Counted from the first letter of the stretch, positions 24,537-33,105 are shown. The stretch: DNA of 64,000 nt from CAVYXK01 sp963708245 (GCA_963708245.1 OY970201.1:8122001-8186000); one strand, 5' to 3'. Program-made: numbers and translations. The notes: generated by a model not told the origin, from the sequence alone.

Positions 24537-24650
24537 CCGTCCCTCCGCCGGCATGACCCGGATCAGGTTCAAGGGTCACCGGCGCCGGCGCGCTATTGGC
24601 GCGCCCCTGCCGAACTCTCAGTCCCGGAACAGCGGGACCCCCCTCGGTGG
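24537..24650 (-). promoter_or_regulatory. TPP riboswitch (THI element) upstream of thiC
   Basis: On the minus strand the leader reads GAGGGGGGTCCCGC, then CTGAGA (24616-24621), a variable GC-rich stem, then GACCCTTGAACCTGATCCGG, GTCATGCCGGCGGAGGGA. These are the conserved THI-box segments binding thiamine pyrophosphate. The element ends about 60 bases before the thiC start. In gram-negative bacteria such leaders usually act by sequestering the ribosome-binding site when TPP is bound. Confidence 0.93.
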
Positions 24651-24715
24651 TCAGAAAACATGGGCCTAGTCGGAAAGCGTGTCAAATCGCCGGATGGGAC
24701 ACTGAAGCCTTGCAA

Positions 24716-25666
24716 TCAGTCATAGGACAGCAGCGCCTGCACGACGCCATCAACCAGGCGTCTGGCATCGGTGGCGACGGCGAGACGGGCATTCGGGGGT
24801 TTCGCGGCACGCAGCCGGCGCCCCGTCTCGGTCAGTTTGCGCAGGTCGCACACCGTCATGCCGCGCGTGAGCGTACCGGACACCTCGACAGCGATGTGGC
24901 AGTCCCGGTACTCGATCAGGCTGTCCACATAGGGGACGATCGCGCAGACATCGTGCATGGGCGCGATGGTGAGGCCGGCGACTTCGCCTTGCCGTGCAAG
25001 ATAGAACTCGAGCAGGGCAGCGATGCTGCGCGCCACGACACCGCCAGCACGCAGGCGGGCGATATCGGCTGCGTCGGTGCCCGTGGCGGATGTGACGTCG
25101 TAGCCAACCATGCGGATCGGGGCACCGCAGCCGAACAGCACCGACGCAGCTTCGGGGTCTGACCAGACATTGAATTCGGCGACCGGCGTGACGTTGCCGA
25201 TCCCGGCGGTGCCACCCATGACACTGATCTCCCGCAGCCACGACGCAAAGGCGGGTTCCTTGCGGATCGCCATGGCGACGTTGGTGGCCGGGCCAATCAC
25301 CGCGAGCACGAGCTCATTCTTATTGGCCCGCGCCTGCTCGATCATGAAATCCACCGCATGGGTGTCGATGGGCGTGCGATCGGGGAGCGGCAGTTCCACT
25401 CCGTCGAGCCCCGTCGAGCCGTGCATGCTGGGCGCGACCGGTTTTATCGCGGCGATCGGCGCCGCGCAGCCCTGGGCGACCGGCACGTCGATGCCGCCGA
25501 TCGCGAGGATGGCGAGGGCGTTACGCGTCACGTTCTCGATCGTGCTGTTGCCGTGGGTCGTGGTTACGCCAAGCAGGTCGAGATGGCGGGCGGCATAGAG
25601 AATCGCGACGGCGTCGTCGTGACCGGGATCACAGTCGATCAGGATTTTCGTCTTGCGGTGGCTCAT
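24716..25666 (-). CDS. inosine-uridine preferring nucleoside hydrolase family protein
   Basis: 316 residues. The N-terminal calcium-binding aspartate cluster is DCDPGHDDAVAIL; VIGPATNVA, VMGGT and AEFNVWSDPEAA complete the substrate and metal pocket, and MHDVCAI supplies the late active-site His-Asp. It hydrolyses the N-glycosidic bond of ribonucleosides, releasing base and ribose. The start overlaps the EEP hydrolase stop by 4 bases, and the solute-binding gene lies upstream. This placement suggests that the transporter brings in a nucleoside or related glycoside. Confidence 0.9.
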   Translation of the reverse strand: MSHRKTKILIDCDPGHDDAVAILYAARHLDLLGVTTTHGNSTIENVTRNALAILAIGGIDVPVAQGCAAPIAAIKPVAPSMHGSTGLDGVELPLPDRTPIDTHAVDFMIEQARANKNELVLAVIGPATNVAMAIRKEPAFASWLREISVMGGTAGIGNVTPVAEFNVWSDPEAASVLFGCGAPIRMVGYDVTSATGTDAADIARLRAGGVVARSIAALLEFYLARQGEVAGLTIAPMHDVCAIVPYVDSLIEYRDCHIAVEVSGTLTRGMTVCDLRKLTETGRRLRAAKPPNARLAVATDARRLVDGVVQALLSYD

Positions 25667-26676
25667 TCGATGCTCACCAGGATCAGGTCGTGATCGGACA
25701 ACACGGTGCCGTCCGATGCGAGCGCCGGGACCACGTCCGGTGCGCTCGCGGTGAGGTCACGGGTGCAGAACCAGTCGAGCTGGCGGGTCCCCGCGCTCTC
25801 GCTCCAGGTGCTCGTGCGTGTAGTCGCGCGCGCCAGATTACAGGCGGCGAAGTCGTATCCACGTTCCTTCGCCAGGGAGAACAGCGGTTCCGTTGCGTCG
25901 TCGAAGCCACCGGGCTGGACGTGCGTATTGAGATCGCCGCCAATCAACACGGGCAGTCCGGCGGCATAGTGGTCGAGCTGGTCGAGTAAGGTGCGCATCT
26001 GAGTGAGACGGCCGATCCCGTCGGTGGCGCTTTCGAGGTGCACGGAACAGACGACGAAGCGCTTAGCTCCAGAGGTGGTGATGGCGGCGACCGCCATGCG
26101 ATTGCCGATGCGGCGCTGGCCGCTTTTCGGCGCGATGTACCAGTCAGCTACGGAATCAAGGCGGATCACGACCGGATTGTCCAGGGGCAGCGAGCTGGTG
26201 AGGCCGTTGCCATGAAAACCGATGGTATTATCGTCGCCATTGGCGGCGAATCCGGCCGGCGGTGACATCGGCTTGAGCTCCAGAAACTCGAGACCATAAG
26301 TGTAGCGTTGGCCCAGCTTGGTAGCGATCTCGGCGATCGTGTGCACTTGGCCGGTACGCAGCATGCCGCAATCCATCTCGGTCAGCAGTGCGAGTCCAAC
26401 GCCGTGCCGGCGCAGGAGCTGAGCCGCCGGATCGTGGTAAAGACAACGCTCGAGGTTCCAGGCGGCCACGCGAAGTTTTCCCGTTTGGGATGTCGTTGCG
26501 CTGCTGCCGCCGAGCTCGATCTCGCTGAACGCGGGCACCTGGGCATGAGCCTCCTCATGCGCTTCCGGCGTGAGCGGCAGGTCAAGAAAACCCTGGCGTT
26601 GCTGTTCCGAGACCCGTGTCAGTCGGTCGGTGACAGCAATGAATGTTCCGACAATCGAAGATGACATGGGGCACAT
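25663..26676 (-). CDS. endonuclease/exonuclease/phosphatase family hydrolase
   Basis: 337 residues of the EEP fold: AAWNLER (Asn), LLTEMD (metal Glu), CSVHLES, GGDLNTH (Asp, Asn) and the C-terminal SDHDLI His-Asp pair are in order. The fold covers DNases, sphingomyelinases and phosphodiesterases; no secretion signal is seen, and the substrate is unknown. The preceding gene ends 6 bases upstream, and the nucleoside hydrolase start overlaps its stop, so the three genes form one operon, perhaps for breakdown of an imported phosphorylated nucleoside. Confidence 0.8.
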   Translation of the reverse strand: MCPMSSSIVGTFIAVTDRLTRVSEQQRQGFLDLPLTPEAHEEAHAQVPAFSEIELGGSSATTSQTGKLRVAAWNLERCLYHDPAAQLLRRHGVGLALLTEMDCGMLRTGQVHTIAEIATKLGQRYTYGLEFLELKPMSPPAGFAANGDDNTIGFHGNGLTSSLPLDNPVVIRLDSVADWYIAPKSGQRRIGNRMAVAAITTSGAKRFVVCSVHLESATDGIGRLTQMRTLLDQLDHYAAGLPVLIGGDLNTHVQPGGFDDATEPLFSLAKERGYDFAACNLARATTRTSTWSESAGTRQLDWFCTRDLTASAPDVVPALASDGTVLSDHDLILVSIE

Positions 26677-26682
26677 CCGGAA

Positions 26683-28017
26683 TCACGCCCGAACGGAGCG
26701 TTGGAAGTCGCGCAGCACTTTGTCGCCCCGCTCCACCGCGCTGTCGAGCGCTGCCTGCGCGCCCTGCTGGCCGGCGAGTGCCTTCTCGCATTCCTCCTCG
26801 ATGATGGTGCGGATTTCCGGCATGCGCCCGAGATGAAAGCCGCGCGAATTATCGGTGACGTGGCCGCGGTTCAGCTGGCGGAGCGGGATGTCGGTGCCTG
26901 GATTCTTGTCTAACCAACCCTGCTTCTGCATCAGCTCGAAACCGGCATGGGTGATCGGGACGTAGCCGGTGACCTCGCTCCATTCGGCGTCGTCGGCGGG
27001 CTCGGCCAGGAAGCGGAAAAATTCAGCGACGGCGCGATACTCCGCCGGACTGCGCTTGGGCGCGGTCAGCACCCAGAAACTGGCGCCGCCGATCACAGAA
27101 TTGATTGGCTGGCGGATCACCTCGGGGTCGTACGGCAGGAAGGCGGGCGCCCAGCGGAACTTGGCACCGTCCACCAGCGTGCCGCGCAAGGCGGAGGAAC
27201 TGAAGTCGATTGCTGCCTGGCCGGAGATGAAGGCGCCATCGCCCGATCCGTCGCGGCCGGTGTAGTGGAAGGTACCCTCCTTGTTCATGTCGAGCAGCCG
27301 ATCGAGGTTCCGCACATGGGCTGGGCTGTTGATCCGAAGCTCCGCGCCCAGTCCGTTGAAGCCGTTCGCTTCGGTCGCGTACGGCAGGTCATGAATGGCG
27401 CTGAACTGCTCGAAATGCGACCACACGACCGACGAGGTGATCACTGGGAACTGCGCCGCCCGCTTGTCGCGGACGGTGCGGGCGAGGGTGACGAGATCCG
27501 GCCAGGTTGCCGGGAAGGCGTCGGGATTGAGGCCGGCCTTCTCGAACGCATCTTTGTTGTACCAGCAGATCGATGTGGATGAATTGAACGGCATCGACAT
27601 CAATCGCCCGTCGGCCGAGCTGTAATAGCTGCGAACCGCAGCGACGTAGAGCGACGGATCGAGCGTCACCCCGGTTTCTTGGGCGAGCTGCCAGACCGGC
27701 TTGATGACCGGGCCAGAGGTCATCATCGTTTCGGTGCCGACTTCGAAGACCTGGGCGACGTGCGGCGCCTCGCCGGCACGCCAGGCGGCGGCGACAGCCG
27801 TCAGCAGGTCCTTATAGACGCCCTTGAACAGGCCGGTGACCTCGATGCTGTCCTGGCTCGCGTTGAATTTCGCGATCAGCCTGGCGAGTTCGTCGCCGGG
27901 AGTGGAGGCCATCGCATGCCATAGCGTGACCGTTGTGCGCTCGGCGGCACGGGCGATACGAGGGGCAGCGAGGACGACGCCGGTGGCGCCGAGCAGGGTG
28001 CGGCGGCGGAGTTGCAT
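26683..28017 (-). CDS. ABC transporter solute-binding protein (UgpB-like)
   Basis: 444 residues from the ATG at 28015-28017, which starts a twin-arginine-type signal (MQLRRRTLLGATGVVLAAPR, cleavage near IARA). A longer frame begins at 28041. The mature protein has the family 1 sugar-binding layout: TVTLWHAM, LIAKFNASQ, FKGVYKD, then MPFNSSTSICWYNKDAFEKA. The closest characterised class is UgpB (glycerol-3-phosphate/glycerophosphodiester binding). First gene of an operon with an EEP hydrolase and a nucleoside hydrolase. Divergent from a second binding protein and two permeases. Confidence 0.85.
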   Translation of the reverse strand: MQLRRRTLLGATGVVLAAPRIARAAERTTVTLWHAMASTPGDELARLIAKFNASQDSIEVTGLFKGVYKDLLTAVAAAWRAGEAPHVAQVFEVGTETMMTSGPVIKPVWQLAQETGVTLDPSLYVAAVRSYYSSADGRLMSMPFNSSTSICWYNKDAFEKAGLNPDAFPATWPDLVTLARTVRDKRAAQFPVITSSVVWSHFEQFSAIHDLPYATEANGFNGLGAELRINSPAHVRNLDRLLDMNKEGTFHYTGRDGSGDGAFISGQAAIDFSSSALRGTLVDGAKFRWAPAFLPYDPEVIRQPINSVIGGASFWVLTAPKRSPAEYRAVAEFFRFLAEPADDAEWSEVTGYVPITHAGFELMQKQGWLDKNPGTDIPLRQLNRGHVTDNSRGFHLGRMPEIRTIIEEECEKALAGQQGAQAALDSAVERGDKVLRDFQRSVRA

Positions 28018-28076
28018 GGGCTGGCTCCGGACGGCTGGCATTGGCGGCGGGCAATGATTATGATCGGAGGAGCCCG

Positions 28077-28095
28077 GCCGGGGAAGAACCCCGGC
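28077..28095. repeat. short perfect hairpin in the divergent intergenic region
   Basis: GCCGGGG-AAGAA-CCCCGGC is a 7-bp perfect stem 60 bases upstream of the UgpB-like start, between it and a small candidate ORF. No T-tract follows on either strand, so it is not a convincing terminator; an mRNA leader structure is possible. Confidence 0.4.
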
Positions 28096-28105
28096 AGGGT
28101 GGCAC

Positions 28106-28186
28106 CTACCGCGTCACGCGAATGATCTTGATCTTTACGATCAGGCTCATTACGATAAGCGGCAGGCGCCGATGATGGTAGTTCAT
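28106..28186 (-). CDS. candidate 26-residue leader peptide or microprotein
   Basis: ATG at 28184-28186 preceded by GAGGGGAG at ideal spacing. The peptide is MNYHHRRLPLIVMSLIVKIK then IIRVTR: basic at both ends with a hydrophobic middle. It lies between the UgpB-like gene and its divergent neighbour, with a 10-bp hairpin (28203-28234) upstream and a 7-bp hairpin (28077-28095) downstream. No family recognised; only the ribosome-binding site and position support it. Confidence 0.25.
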   Translation of the reverse strand: MNYHHRRLPLIVMSLIVKIKIIRVTR

Positions 28187-28202
28187 CACCGACTCCCCTC
28201 GA

Positions 28203-28234
28203 AACGCCGGGCGGGCCCATTCCTGCCCGGCGTT
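28203..28234. repeat. 10-bp perfect hairpin (terminator-like on plus strand)
   Basis: AACGCCGGGC at 28203-28212 pairs perfectly with GCCCGGCGTT at 28225-28234, and TTCTTTGT follows on the plus strand. It could end rightward transcription or attenuate the leader of the plus-strand binding-protein gene at 28339. On the minus strand it precedes the small ORF. Confidence 0.45.
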
Positions 28235-28338
28235 CTTTGTCTATGGGCAATTCCTTTTCAACCCGTCCCGCCGATTGCTTGACGGGGCGTCGGCAGCATC
28301 AGCATAGTCTACTCAAAATCCGAAGGGGAAACGGTCCA

Positions 28339-29628
28339 ATGCTGATCCGCCGTCGTGCTGCACTGGGGTTGATCGGTGCCGGCGCGCTCGCACCAAGCGC
28401 GCGTGCAGCGGCGTTCGACTGGAAGCGGTATAACGGCGCTCGGCTGCGCTTCATGGTGTCGGTGCATCCATGGACCCAGTGGGCGCAGGGTCAGCTTCCG
28501 GCGCTGGAACGCGACACTGGCATCAAGGCCGGATGGGAAATCCTGTACGAGGACCAGCTTCGACAGAAGCTGCCGCTCACGCTGCGATCGGATCCCGGCG
28601 CAGTCGATGGGTTCTTCACACTGCCGTCCTGGGACGCCGCGGCGTTCTCGCGCGCTGGCTGGTACGCGCCGCTGAACAAGTTCATCTCCTCAGATCTGGC
28701 GGCGCCGGACTGGGATTTCGCCGACTTCTTTCCGAACATCCTGAAGATTCATCAGCAGAACGGCGTGCAGATCGGCATTCCGATCACCATCGAGCTGCAG
28801 GCCCTGTTCACCAACAAGTCGATGCTGGCGGCGAAGCAGCTTGCGGTACCGGCGACGCTCGATGCGCTGATGGACACGGCGAAGGCGCTGAACGACCCGG
28901 CCAAGGACCTCGCCGGGATCGTCACCCGCGGCGACGGCGTGCAGGCGGTGTACACCTTCGCGCCGGTGTTGTTCGCTTTCGGCGGACATTGGCTCGACGA
29001 CAAGGGAAAGCCCGAGCTGGCGAGCCCAGCGATGGTCAGCGCTCTCAAATACTATGGCGAGCTGCTGCGCGCCGCTGGGCCGCCGAACATTCTGGGCATG
29101 CAGTGGAAGACCACCTACCCGCTGTTCCAGCAGGCTCATGCGGCAATGTTCATCGACGCAACCAATTTCCTTGCCTATTTCAAGGACCCGACGCAGTCGC
29201 GCGTAGTGGATCAGGTCGGTGTCGCCACGCTCCCCGCCGGGCCGGCCGGCGAGCACAGCACCGTCATTTCCTGGGGCCCGGCGATCGCTGCCTCGTCCAA
29301 GCAGCAGCAGGCAGCCTGGCTGGCGATCCAGTACCTGACGTCAAAGGCGGCAATGGTGTCGTCCACGCAGGCAACACACCTGCCGCCGTCCCGGCAGTCG
29401 ATCTATAACAGCGACGTGTACACGAAATCGGTGCCGCCCGATATGATCGCGGCGACCAAGCAGGAGATTCCGAACGCGGTGCCGAACGGCGCGAACCCAC
29501 TGGTGGTCCCGGTGCCTGAAGTGCGCGCAGCGATCGGCGAGGCGATCACGGCGGTGCTGCAGGGCGGCGATGCGAGCAGTGCGGCGAACAAGATGCAGAA
29601 GGAAGTGGTTTCGATCCTGAATGGCTGA
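28339..29628 (+). CDS. ABC transporter extracellular solute-binding protein (sugar type)
   Basis: 429 residues. Start ATG after GAAGGGGAAACGG; the signal peptide reads MLIRRRAALGLIGAGALAPS then ARA. The mature protein has family 1 features: RLRFMVSVHPWTQWAQ, GVQIGIPITIELQALFTNKS, KTTYPLFQQAHAAMFIDATN and a C-terminal AITAVLQGGDAS helix. It binds a sugar or polyol in the periplasm and passes it to the permeases encoded immediately downstream (stop overlaps the next ATG by 8 bases). No ATPase gene is in the cluster, so an ATP-binding subunit must be shared from elsewhere. Confidence 0.88.
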   Translation: MLIRRRAALGLIGAGALAPSARAAAFDWKRYNGARLRFMVSVHPWTQWAQGQLPALERDTGIKAGWEILYEDQLRQKLPLTLRSDPGAVDGFFTLPSWDAAAFSRAGWYAPLNKFISSDLAAPDWDFADFFPNILKIHQQNGVQIGIPITIELQALFTNKSMLAAKQLAVPATLDALMDTAKALNDPAKDLAGIVTRGDGVQAVYTFAPVLFAFGGHWLDDKGKPELASPAMVSALKYYGELLRAAGPPNILGMQWKTTYPLFQQAHAAMFIDATNFLAYFKDPTQSRVVDQVGVATLPAGPAGEHSTVISWGPAIAASSKQQQAAWLAIQYLTSKAAMVSSTQATHLPPSRQSIYNSDVYTKSVPPDMIAATKQEIPNAVPNGANPLVVPVPEVRAAIGEAITAVLQGGDASSAANKMQKEVVSILNG

Positions 29629-30568
29629 TCGCGCCGCACCCTCACCTGGCGCGCTTGCGCGCGCCGATCTCTCCCGCGAGCGGGAGAGCTGGCTTGTCGT
29701 GCGGCGCCGGCGGGACTGGACGCCTGATCTGCTGACCGCGCCGGCGCTGATCGTGATGGCGCTGGTGATGGGGTTCCCGCTGCTCTACCTCGGCTACATG
29801 AGCCTGCACCGGTGGTCGCTGATCGGCTTCGCGCCGCCCGCGTTCATCGGCGCCGGAAATTTCACGGCGCTGATCGGGGACGATCAATTCATCGATTCAC
29901 TGGTCCGTACGCTCTATTTCACCGGCCTTGGGCTCGCCTCGAACCTGCCGCTGGGGCTGGGCATCGCGTTGCTGCTGGATCAGCGCTTTCCCACGCGCAA
30001 CCTGCTGCGCGGGCTGCTGATTCTACCGATGGTCGCCACCCCTGCCGCCATGGGGCTCGTTTGGGTGGTGATGCTGGACCCCTCGCTCGGGATCGTCCGT
30101 TACCTGTTCAAGCTGATCGGCATTGCGGCGCCGCCACTCTGGCTTTCCAACCCCGCCTGGGTGGTGCCGACCCTGGTCGGCGTGGATGCCTGGATGTGGA
30201 CGCCGATGGTAGCGCTGATCTGCATGGCGGGACTCGCGGCGCTGCCAACCGAGCCGTTCGAGGCGGCGCGCGTCGATGGCGCCAGTGCCTGGCAGCGCTT
30301 CCGCTTCATCACCTTCCCGCTGCTGGCACCGACGCTGTTGATCGCGGCGATGCTGCGGGTGATGGATCTGCTGAAGGTGATCGACATCGTCTATGTGATG
30401 ACGGGCGGCGGGCCGGGGCATGCGTCGGAGACGATCAACCTGTACAACTACCTGGTTGCACTCTCCTATGACCGGATCGGCTATGGGTCAGCGATAGCGC
30501 TGGTGCTGTTCGCATTGGTGCTGGTGTGCACGCTGGCGCTGATCCGGCTGCGGCGGGCGGCGATATGA
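29621..30568 (+). CDS. sugar ABC transporter permease (MalF/UgpA type)
   Basis: 315 residues with six membrane segments starting at LLTAPALIVMALVMGFPLLY. The EAA loop reads EAARVDGASAWQRFRFITFP, which docks the ATPase. The ATG overlaps the upstream stop, but the first 26 codons are made of a REP-like repeat (copy B, 29636-29690) giving APSPGALARADLSRERESW. An in-frame GTG at 29699 just past the repeat may be the true start. Pairs with the next gene's permease. Confidence 0.88.
   Translation: MADRAAPSPGALARADLSRERESWLVVRRRRDWTPDLLTAPALIVMALVMGFPLLYLGYMSLHRWSLIGFAPPAFIGAGNFTALIGDDQFIDSLVRTLYFTGLGLASNLPLGLGIALLLDQRFPTRNLLRGLLILPMVATPAAMGLVWVVMLDPSLGIVRYLFKLIGIAAPPLWLSNPAWVVPTLVGVDAWMWTPMVALICMAGLAALPTEPFEAARVDGASAWQRFRFITFPLLAPTLLIAAMLRVMDLLKVIDIVYVMTGGGPGHASETINLYNYLVALSYDRIGYGSAIALVLFALVLVCTLALIRLRRAAI
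29636..29690. repeat. REP-like element (copy B) inside the 5' end of a permease gene
   Basis: GCACCCTCACC, then GGCGCGC-TTGC-GCGCGCC, then CTCTCCCGC-GA-GCGGGAGAG: the same two-hairpin layout as copy A. It lies within the first codons of the permease open frame and stays in frame. Confidence 0.7.
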
Positions 30569-31380
30569 GGAATCGCCGGGTTCGGCAGGTTGTGCTGGTT
30601 GTGGCTGGATGGGCTGTGGTGGGCGCGTTTCTGACGCCGCTGGCCTGGATGGTGCTGGGTTCGTTCAAGACGACGGTCGATTTCCTGGCCTATCCCCCGG
30701 CGCTGCTCTTCCGGCCGACTCTTGCGAATTACGCGAAGGTGTTCGCCGACAACAATTTCCCCCGCTATGTTGTGAACAGCGCGGTGGTAGCGGGTGGGGC
30801 GACGTTGATCGGGCTGCTGCTCGGGCTTCCCGCCGCGTACGCTCTGGCTCGCTATCGGCGCACCGCGGTCGGCGTGGTGCTGCTGGCGGCGCGCATGGCC
30901 CCGGGGATCGCATTCCTGATCCCGTTGTTCGTGATGTTCCTGTCGGTCCACATGGTCGGCGGTTATACCAGCCTGATTGCAAGCCACTTGATCTTCACGC
31001 TGCCGTTGACGGTCTGGATGATGGTGGGGTTCATCGAGGCGATACCGCGCGAGGTCGAACAGGCGGCATTGATCGATGGGTGCCGGATCGTGGGCGTGCT
31101 GATGCGAGTCGTCGTGCCGCTGACTGCGCAGGGCATCGCGGCGACCTCTATCTTGGCGTTCATCGCGTCGTGGAACAACTTCCTTTTTGCGCTGGTGCTT
31201 TCGAACGACCAGACGAAGACGCTGCCGGTCGCCGTGCTGGGTTATATCGGCTACAACTCGATCGAGTGGGGCACGCTGATGGCGGCCGCGACATTCATCA
31301 CATTGCCGGTGCTGGCGCTGGCGTTGTGCGTGCAACGGTATATTGTCCGCGGGCTGGTGGCGGGCGCGGTCAGCGGCTGA
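30565..31380 (+). CDS. sugar ABC transporter permease (MalG/UgpE type)
   Basis: 271 residues, six membrane segments, EAA loop EVEQAALIDGCRIVGVLMRV followed by VVPLTAQGIAATSILAFIAS and WNNFLFAL, typical of MalG/UgpE/LacG permeases. The ATG overlaps the preceding stop (ATGA). Its last 25 codons are echoed by a degraded copy at 33106-33180 beyond the toxin-antitoxin block. It forms a heterodimer with the preceding permease. Confidence 0.9.
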   Translation: MRNRRVRQVVLVVAGWAVVGAFLTPLAWMVLGSFKTTVDFLAYPPALLFRPTLANYAKVFADNNFPRYVVNSAVVAGGATLIGLLLGLPAAYALARYRRTAVGVVLLAARMAPGIAFLIPLFVMFLSVHMVGGYTSLIASHLIFTLPLTVWMMVGFIEAIPREVEQAALIDGCRIVGVLMRVVVPLTAQGIAATSILAFIASWNNFLFALVLSNDQTKTLPVAVLGYIGYNSIEWGTLMAAATFITLPVLALALCVQRYIVRGLVAGAVSG

Positions 31381-31429
31381 TCTCGCCAGCCGTGCGTGAC
31401 ATTCGGTCCTGATGTTTTAAGGTCCGCGC

Positions 31430-31660
31430 ATGGCAATCACGATCCAGATTCGCAATGTGCCTGACGCATTACACCGCCAACTCAAGTCGCGCGCCGCGCT
31501 TGCGGGTATGTCGCTGTCCGCTTACCTGCTGAGCGAGATACGCGATGTGGCCGAGCGGCCCACGCTGGCAGAATTGCGCAAGCGTTTGGAGACCCGCTCC
31601 CGAGTAACACCTTCCGTTACGCCTGCCCAGGCGGTCCGCGCTATGCGCGGCTGCTTGTGA
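31430..31660 (+). CDS. VapB/FitA-type ribbon-helix-helix antitoxin (orphan)
   Basis: 76 residues. MAITIQIRNVPDALHRQLKS then RAALAGMSLSAYLLSEIRDV is a complete Arc/FitA-like ribbon-helix-helix DNA-binding domain; the C-terminal half (ERPTLAELRKRLETRSRV) is the toxin-binding tail of VapB/FitA antitoxins. The usual PIN-domain toxin is missing: only its first codons remain, overlapping this stop (31657-31677). The antitoxin alone could still act as a repressor. Confidence 0.82.
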   Translation: MAITIQIRNVPDALHRQLKSRAALAGMSLSAYLLSEIRDVAERPTLAELRKRLETRSRVTPSVTPAQAVRAMRGCL

Positions 31661-31677
31661 TCGTGGTTGTCAATGCC
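31657..31677 (+). pseudogene. relic of a VapC toxin start
   Basis: GTG at 31657 overlaps the antitoxin stop in the GTGA manner of vapBC operons and reads M-I-V-V-V-N-A, matching the conserved VapC/PIN opening (M-I-V-V-D/N-A-S). After seven codons the frame loses any PIN similarity and runs into the DUF429 gene start. Short, so suggestive rather than proven. Confidence 0.35.
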
Positions 31678-32518
31678 GGCGATTCTGGGGATAGATGCCG
31701 CCTGGACGCCGACGCAGCCGAGCGGGATTGCTCTTGTGGCAGATGATTCTTCGCGGTGGCACCTGATTGCCGCGGAACCATCGTATCAGCATTTTATTGC
31801 GCTCTCCAGCCGCTCTCTCCTGTCGCAGAAGCGCCCCACAGGCTCACCGCCGCAGATTGCTGCCTTACTGGCAGCTGCTGCCGTGCTGTGCGGCCAGGTG
31901 GTCGATCTGGTAGCGGTCGATATGCCGCTGGCCCGTTCGGCTATCGTTGGTCGCCGGTACTCGGATGACGAGGTCTCGAGAGCCTATGGCGGGCGCAAAT
32001 GCGGCACATATACGCCCAGCGTGTTACGTCCCGGCCCCCTGAGCGATGCGCTGACCGAAGACTTCGCCAGGGCCGGATATCCGCTACGCACGGAGACGAT
32101 CGCGACGCCGGGATTGATCGAGGTCTATCCGCACCCCGCACTCGTGGAGCTTACGGGCGCTGCGGAGCGGCTGCCGTACAAGGCATCGAAGGTCGGAACC
32201 TACTGGCCCTCTGCGACCAGATCGGAAAGGCGCACGCGCCTCTATCAGCAGTGGAGGGAGATCATCGCCTCGCTCGAAGGCGAGATCGGTGGGGTCGCAA
32301 CAGCTCTGCCGAAGCTGGAGTCGAACGCAGGTGTGGCGGACATGAAGGCGTATGAGGACATGCTCGATGCGATCACCTGTGCTTGGGTCGGCGTTTGTGC
32401 GCTGGATGGTCGGGCCATTCCGTATGGAAATGACGATGCCGCCATTTGGATTCCCAGGCCGAGAGTAGACGTGTCCACTGTAATCCTGGATCGCCGCCGG
32501 TTGCGCCCGGTCCTGTAA
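31673..32518 (+). CDS. DUF429 (predicted RNase H-like nuclease) protein
   Basis: 281 residues from ATG 31673. ILGIDAAWTPTQPSGIALVA is the first beta-strand of the RNase H-like fold, with acidic residue D in GIDAAW; VDLVAVDMPLA carries the second Asp; RKCGTYTPSVLRPGPLSDAL and LIEVYPHPALVEL, YKASKVGTY are the DUF429 signature blocks; the late acidic motif is AYEDMLDAITCAW. Function unknown; predicted to act on nucleic acid. It occupies the place where vapC should be, so its arrival probably removed that toxin. Confidence 0.8.
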   Translation: MPAILGIDAAWTPTQPSGIALVADDSSRWHLIAAEPSYQHFIALSSRSLLSQKRPTGSPPQIAALLAAAAVLCGQVVDLVAVDMPLARSAIVGRRYSDDEVSRAYGGRKCGTYTPSVLRPGPLSDALTEDFARAGYPLRTETIATPGLIEVYPHPALVELTGAAERLPYKASKVGTYWPSATRSERRTRLYQQWREIIASLEGEIGGVATALPKLESNAGVADMKAYEDMLDAITCAWVGVCALDGRAIPYGNDDAAIWIPRPRVDVSTVILDRRRLRPVL

Positions 32519-32537
32519 CGCGTTACGATGGCGCCTT

Positions 32538-32777
32538 GTGGCTTACAAGGAGGTCGGGGTGCCCGCACCAGCCGAACGAATGAGGATGATGCGCGAGCGA
32601 CGACGCAGACGCGGTATGCGCGAATTGCGTCTTGTGGTTCCTGACCCTCGTTTGCAGTCCGTCCGAAAGCGAGTCGCGATCCAGGTTGCTGGTCTCAATC
32701 GAAGCAGAGAGGAGGGAGCACTGAGCTGGATCGAAGCGGTTTCCGAGTTCGACGCCCCAGATCCAACTGACCGATGA
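32538..32777 (+). CDS. MazE-type antitoxin (DUF3018 family)
   Basis: 79 residues from a GTG; an ATG at 32580 is an alternative. The core ERMRMMRERRRRRGMRELRL then VVPDPR matches DUF3018 antitoxin MazE-like proteins (a basic helix, then L-x-x-V/I-V-P-D-x-R). The C-terminal SWIEAVSEFD is the acidic toxin-neutralising tail. Overlaps the toxin ATG by 4 bases (ATGA), the standard antitoxin-first order. Confidence 0.78.
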   Translation: MAYKEVGVPAPAERMRMMRERRRRRGMRELRLVVPDPRLQSVRKRVAIQVAGLNRSREEGALSWIEAVSEFDAPDPTDR

Positions 32778-33103
32778 GACGTGGAGATGTGGTCATTGTC
32801 GCAGCGACGGGCGATTACGGCAAACCTCGACCCGCGGTCATCGTCCAGACCGACGCGTTTCCCGAAACTCACGCTTCGGTCGTAATTTGTCAGATGACAT
32901 CCGAAATCGTCAATGCTCCGGACTTTCGGGTCACGATCGAGCCGGGCGAGGGAAACGGTCTGCGGGCCCGTTCCCAGATCTTGGCCGACAAGCCTGTCAC
33001 GGTCCGGCGCGGGCGGATCAGGCGGCCGATAGGCCGTCTCGGTGACAATGACATTGGCCGCCTTAACATCGCTTTGGCTTTCGTCATGGGTCTCGCGGAC
33101 TGA
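32774..33103 (+). CDS. MazF/PemK family endoribonuclease toxin
   Basis: 109 residues of the PemK/MazF SH3-like barrel: MRRGDVVIVAATGDYGKPRP then AVIVQTD (conserved G-D-x-V and K-P-R-P-A-V/L), ICQMTSEI, and ARSQILADKPVTVRRGRI, matching the catalytic and dimer segments. MazF toxins cleave mRNA at short motifs under stress. Its partner antitoxin overlaps upstream. Length and motifs suggest it is intact. Confidence 0.85.
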   Translation: MRRGDVVIVAATGDYGKPRPAVIVQTDAFPETHASVVICQMTSEIVNAPDFRVTIEPGEGNGLRARSQILADKPVTVRRGRIRRPIGRLGDNDIGRLNIALAFVMGLAD

Positions 33104-33105
33104 CG

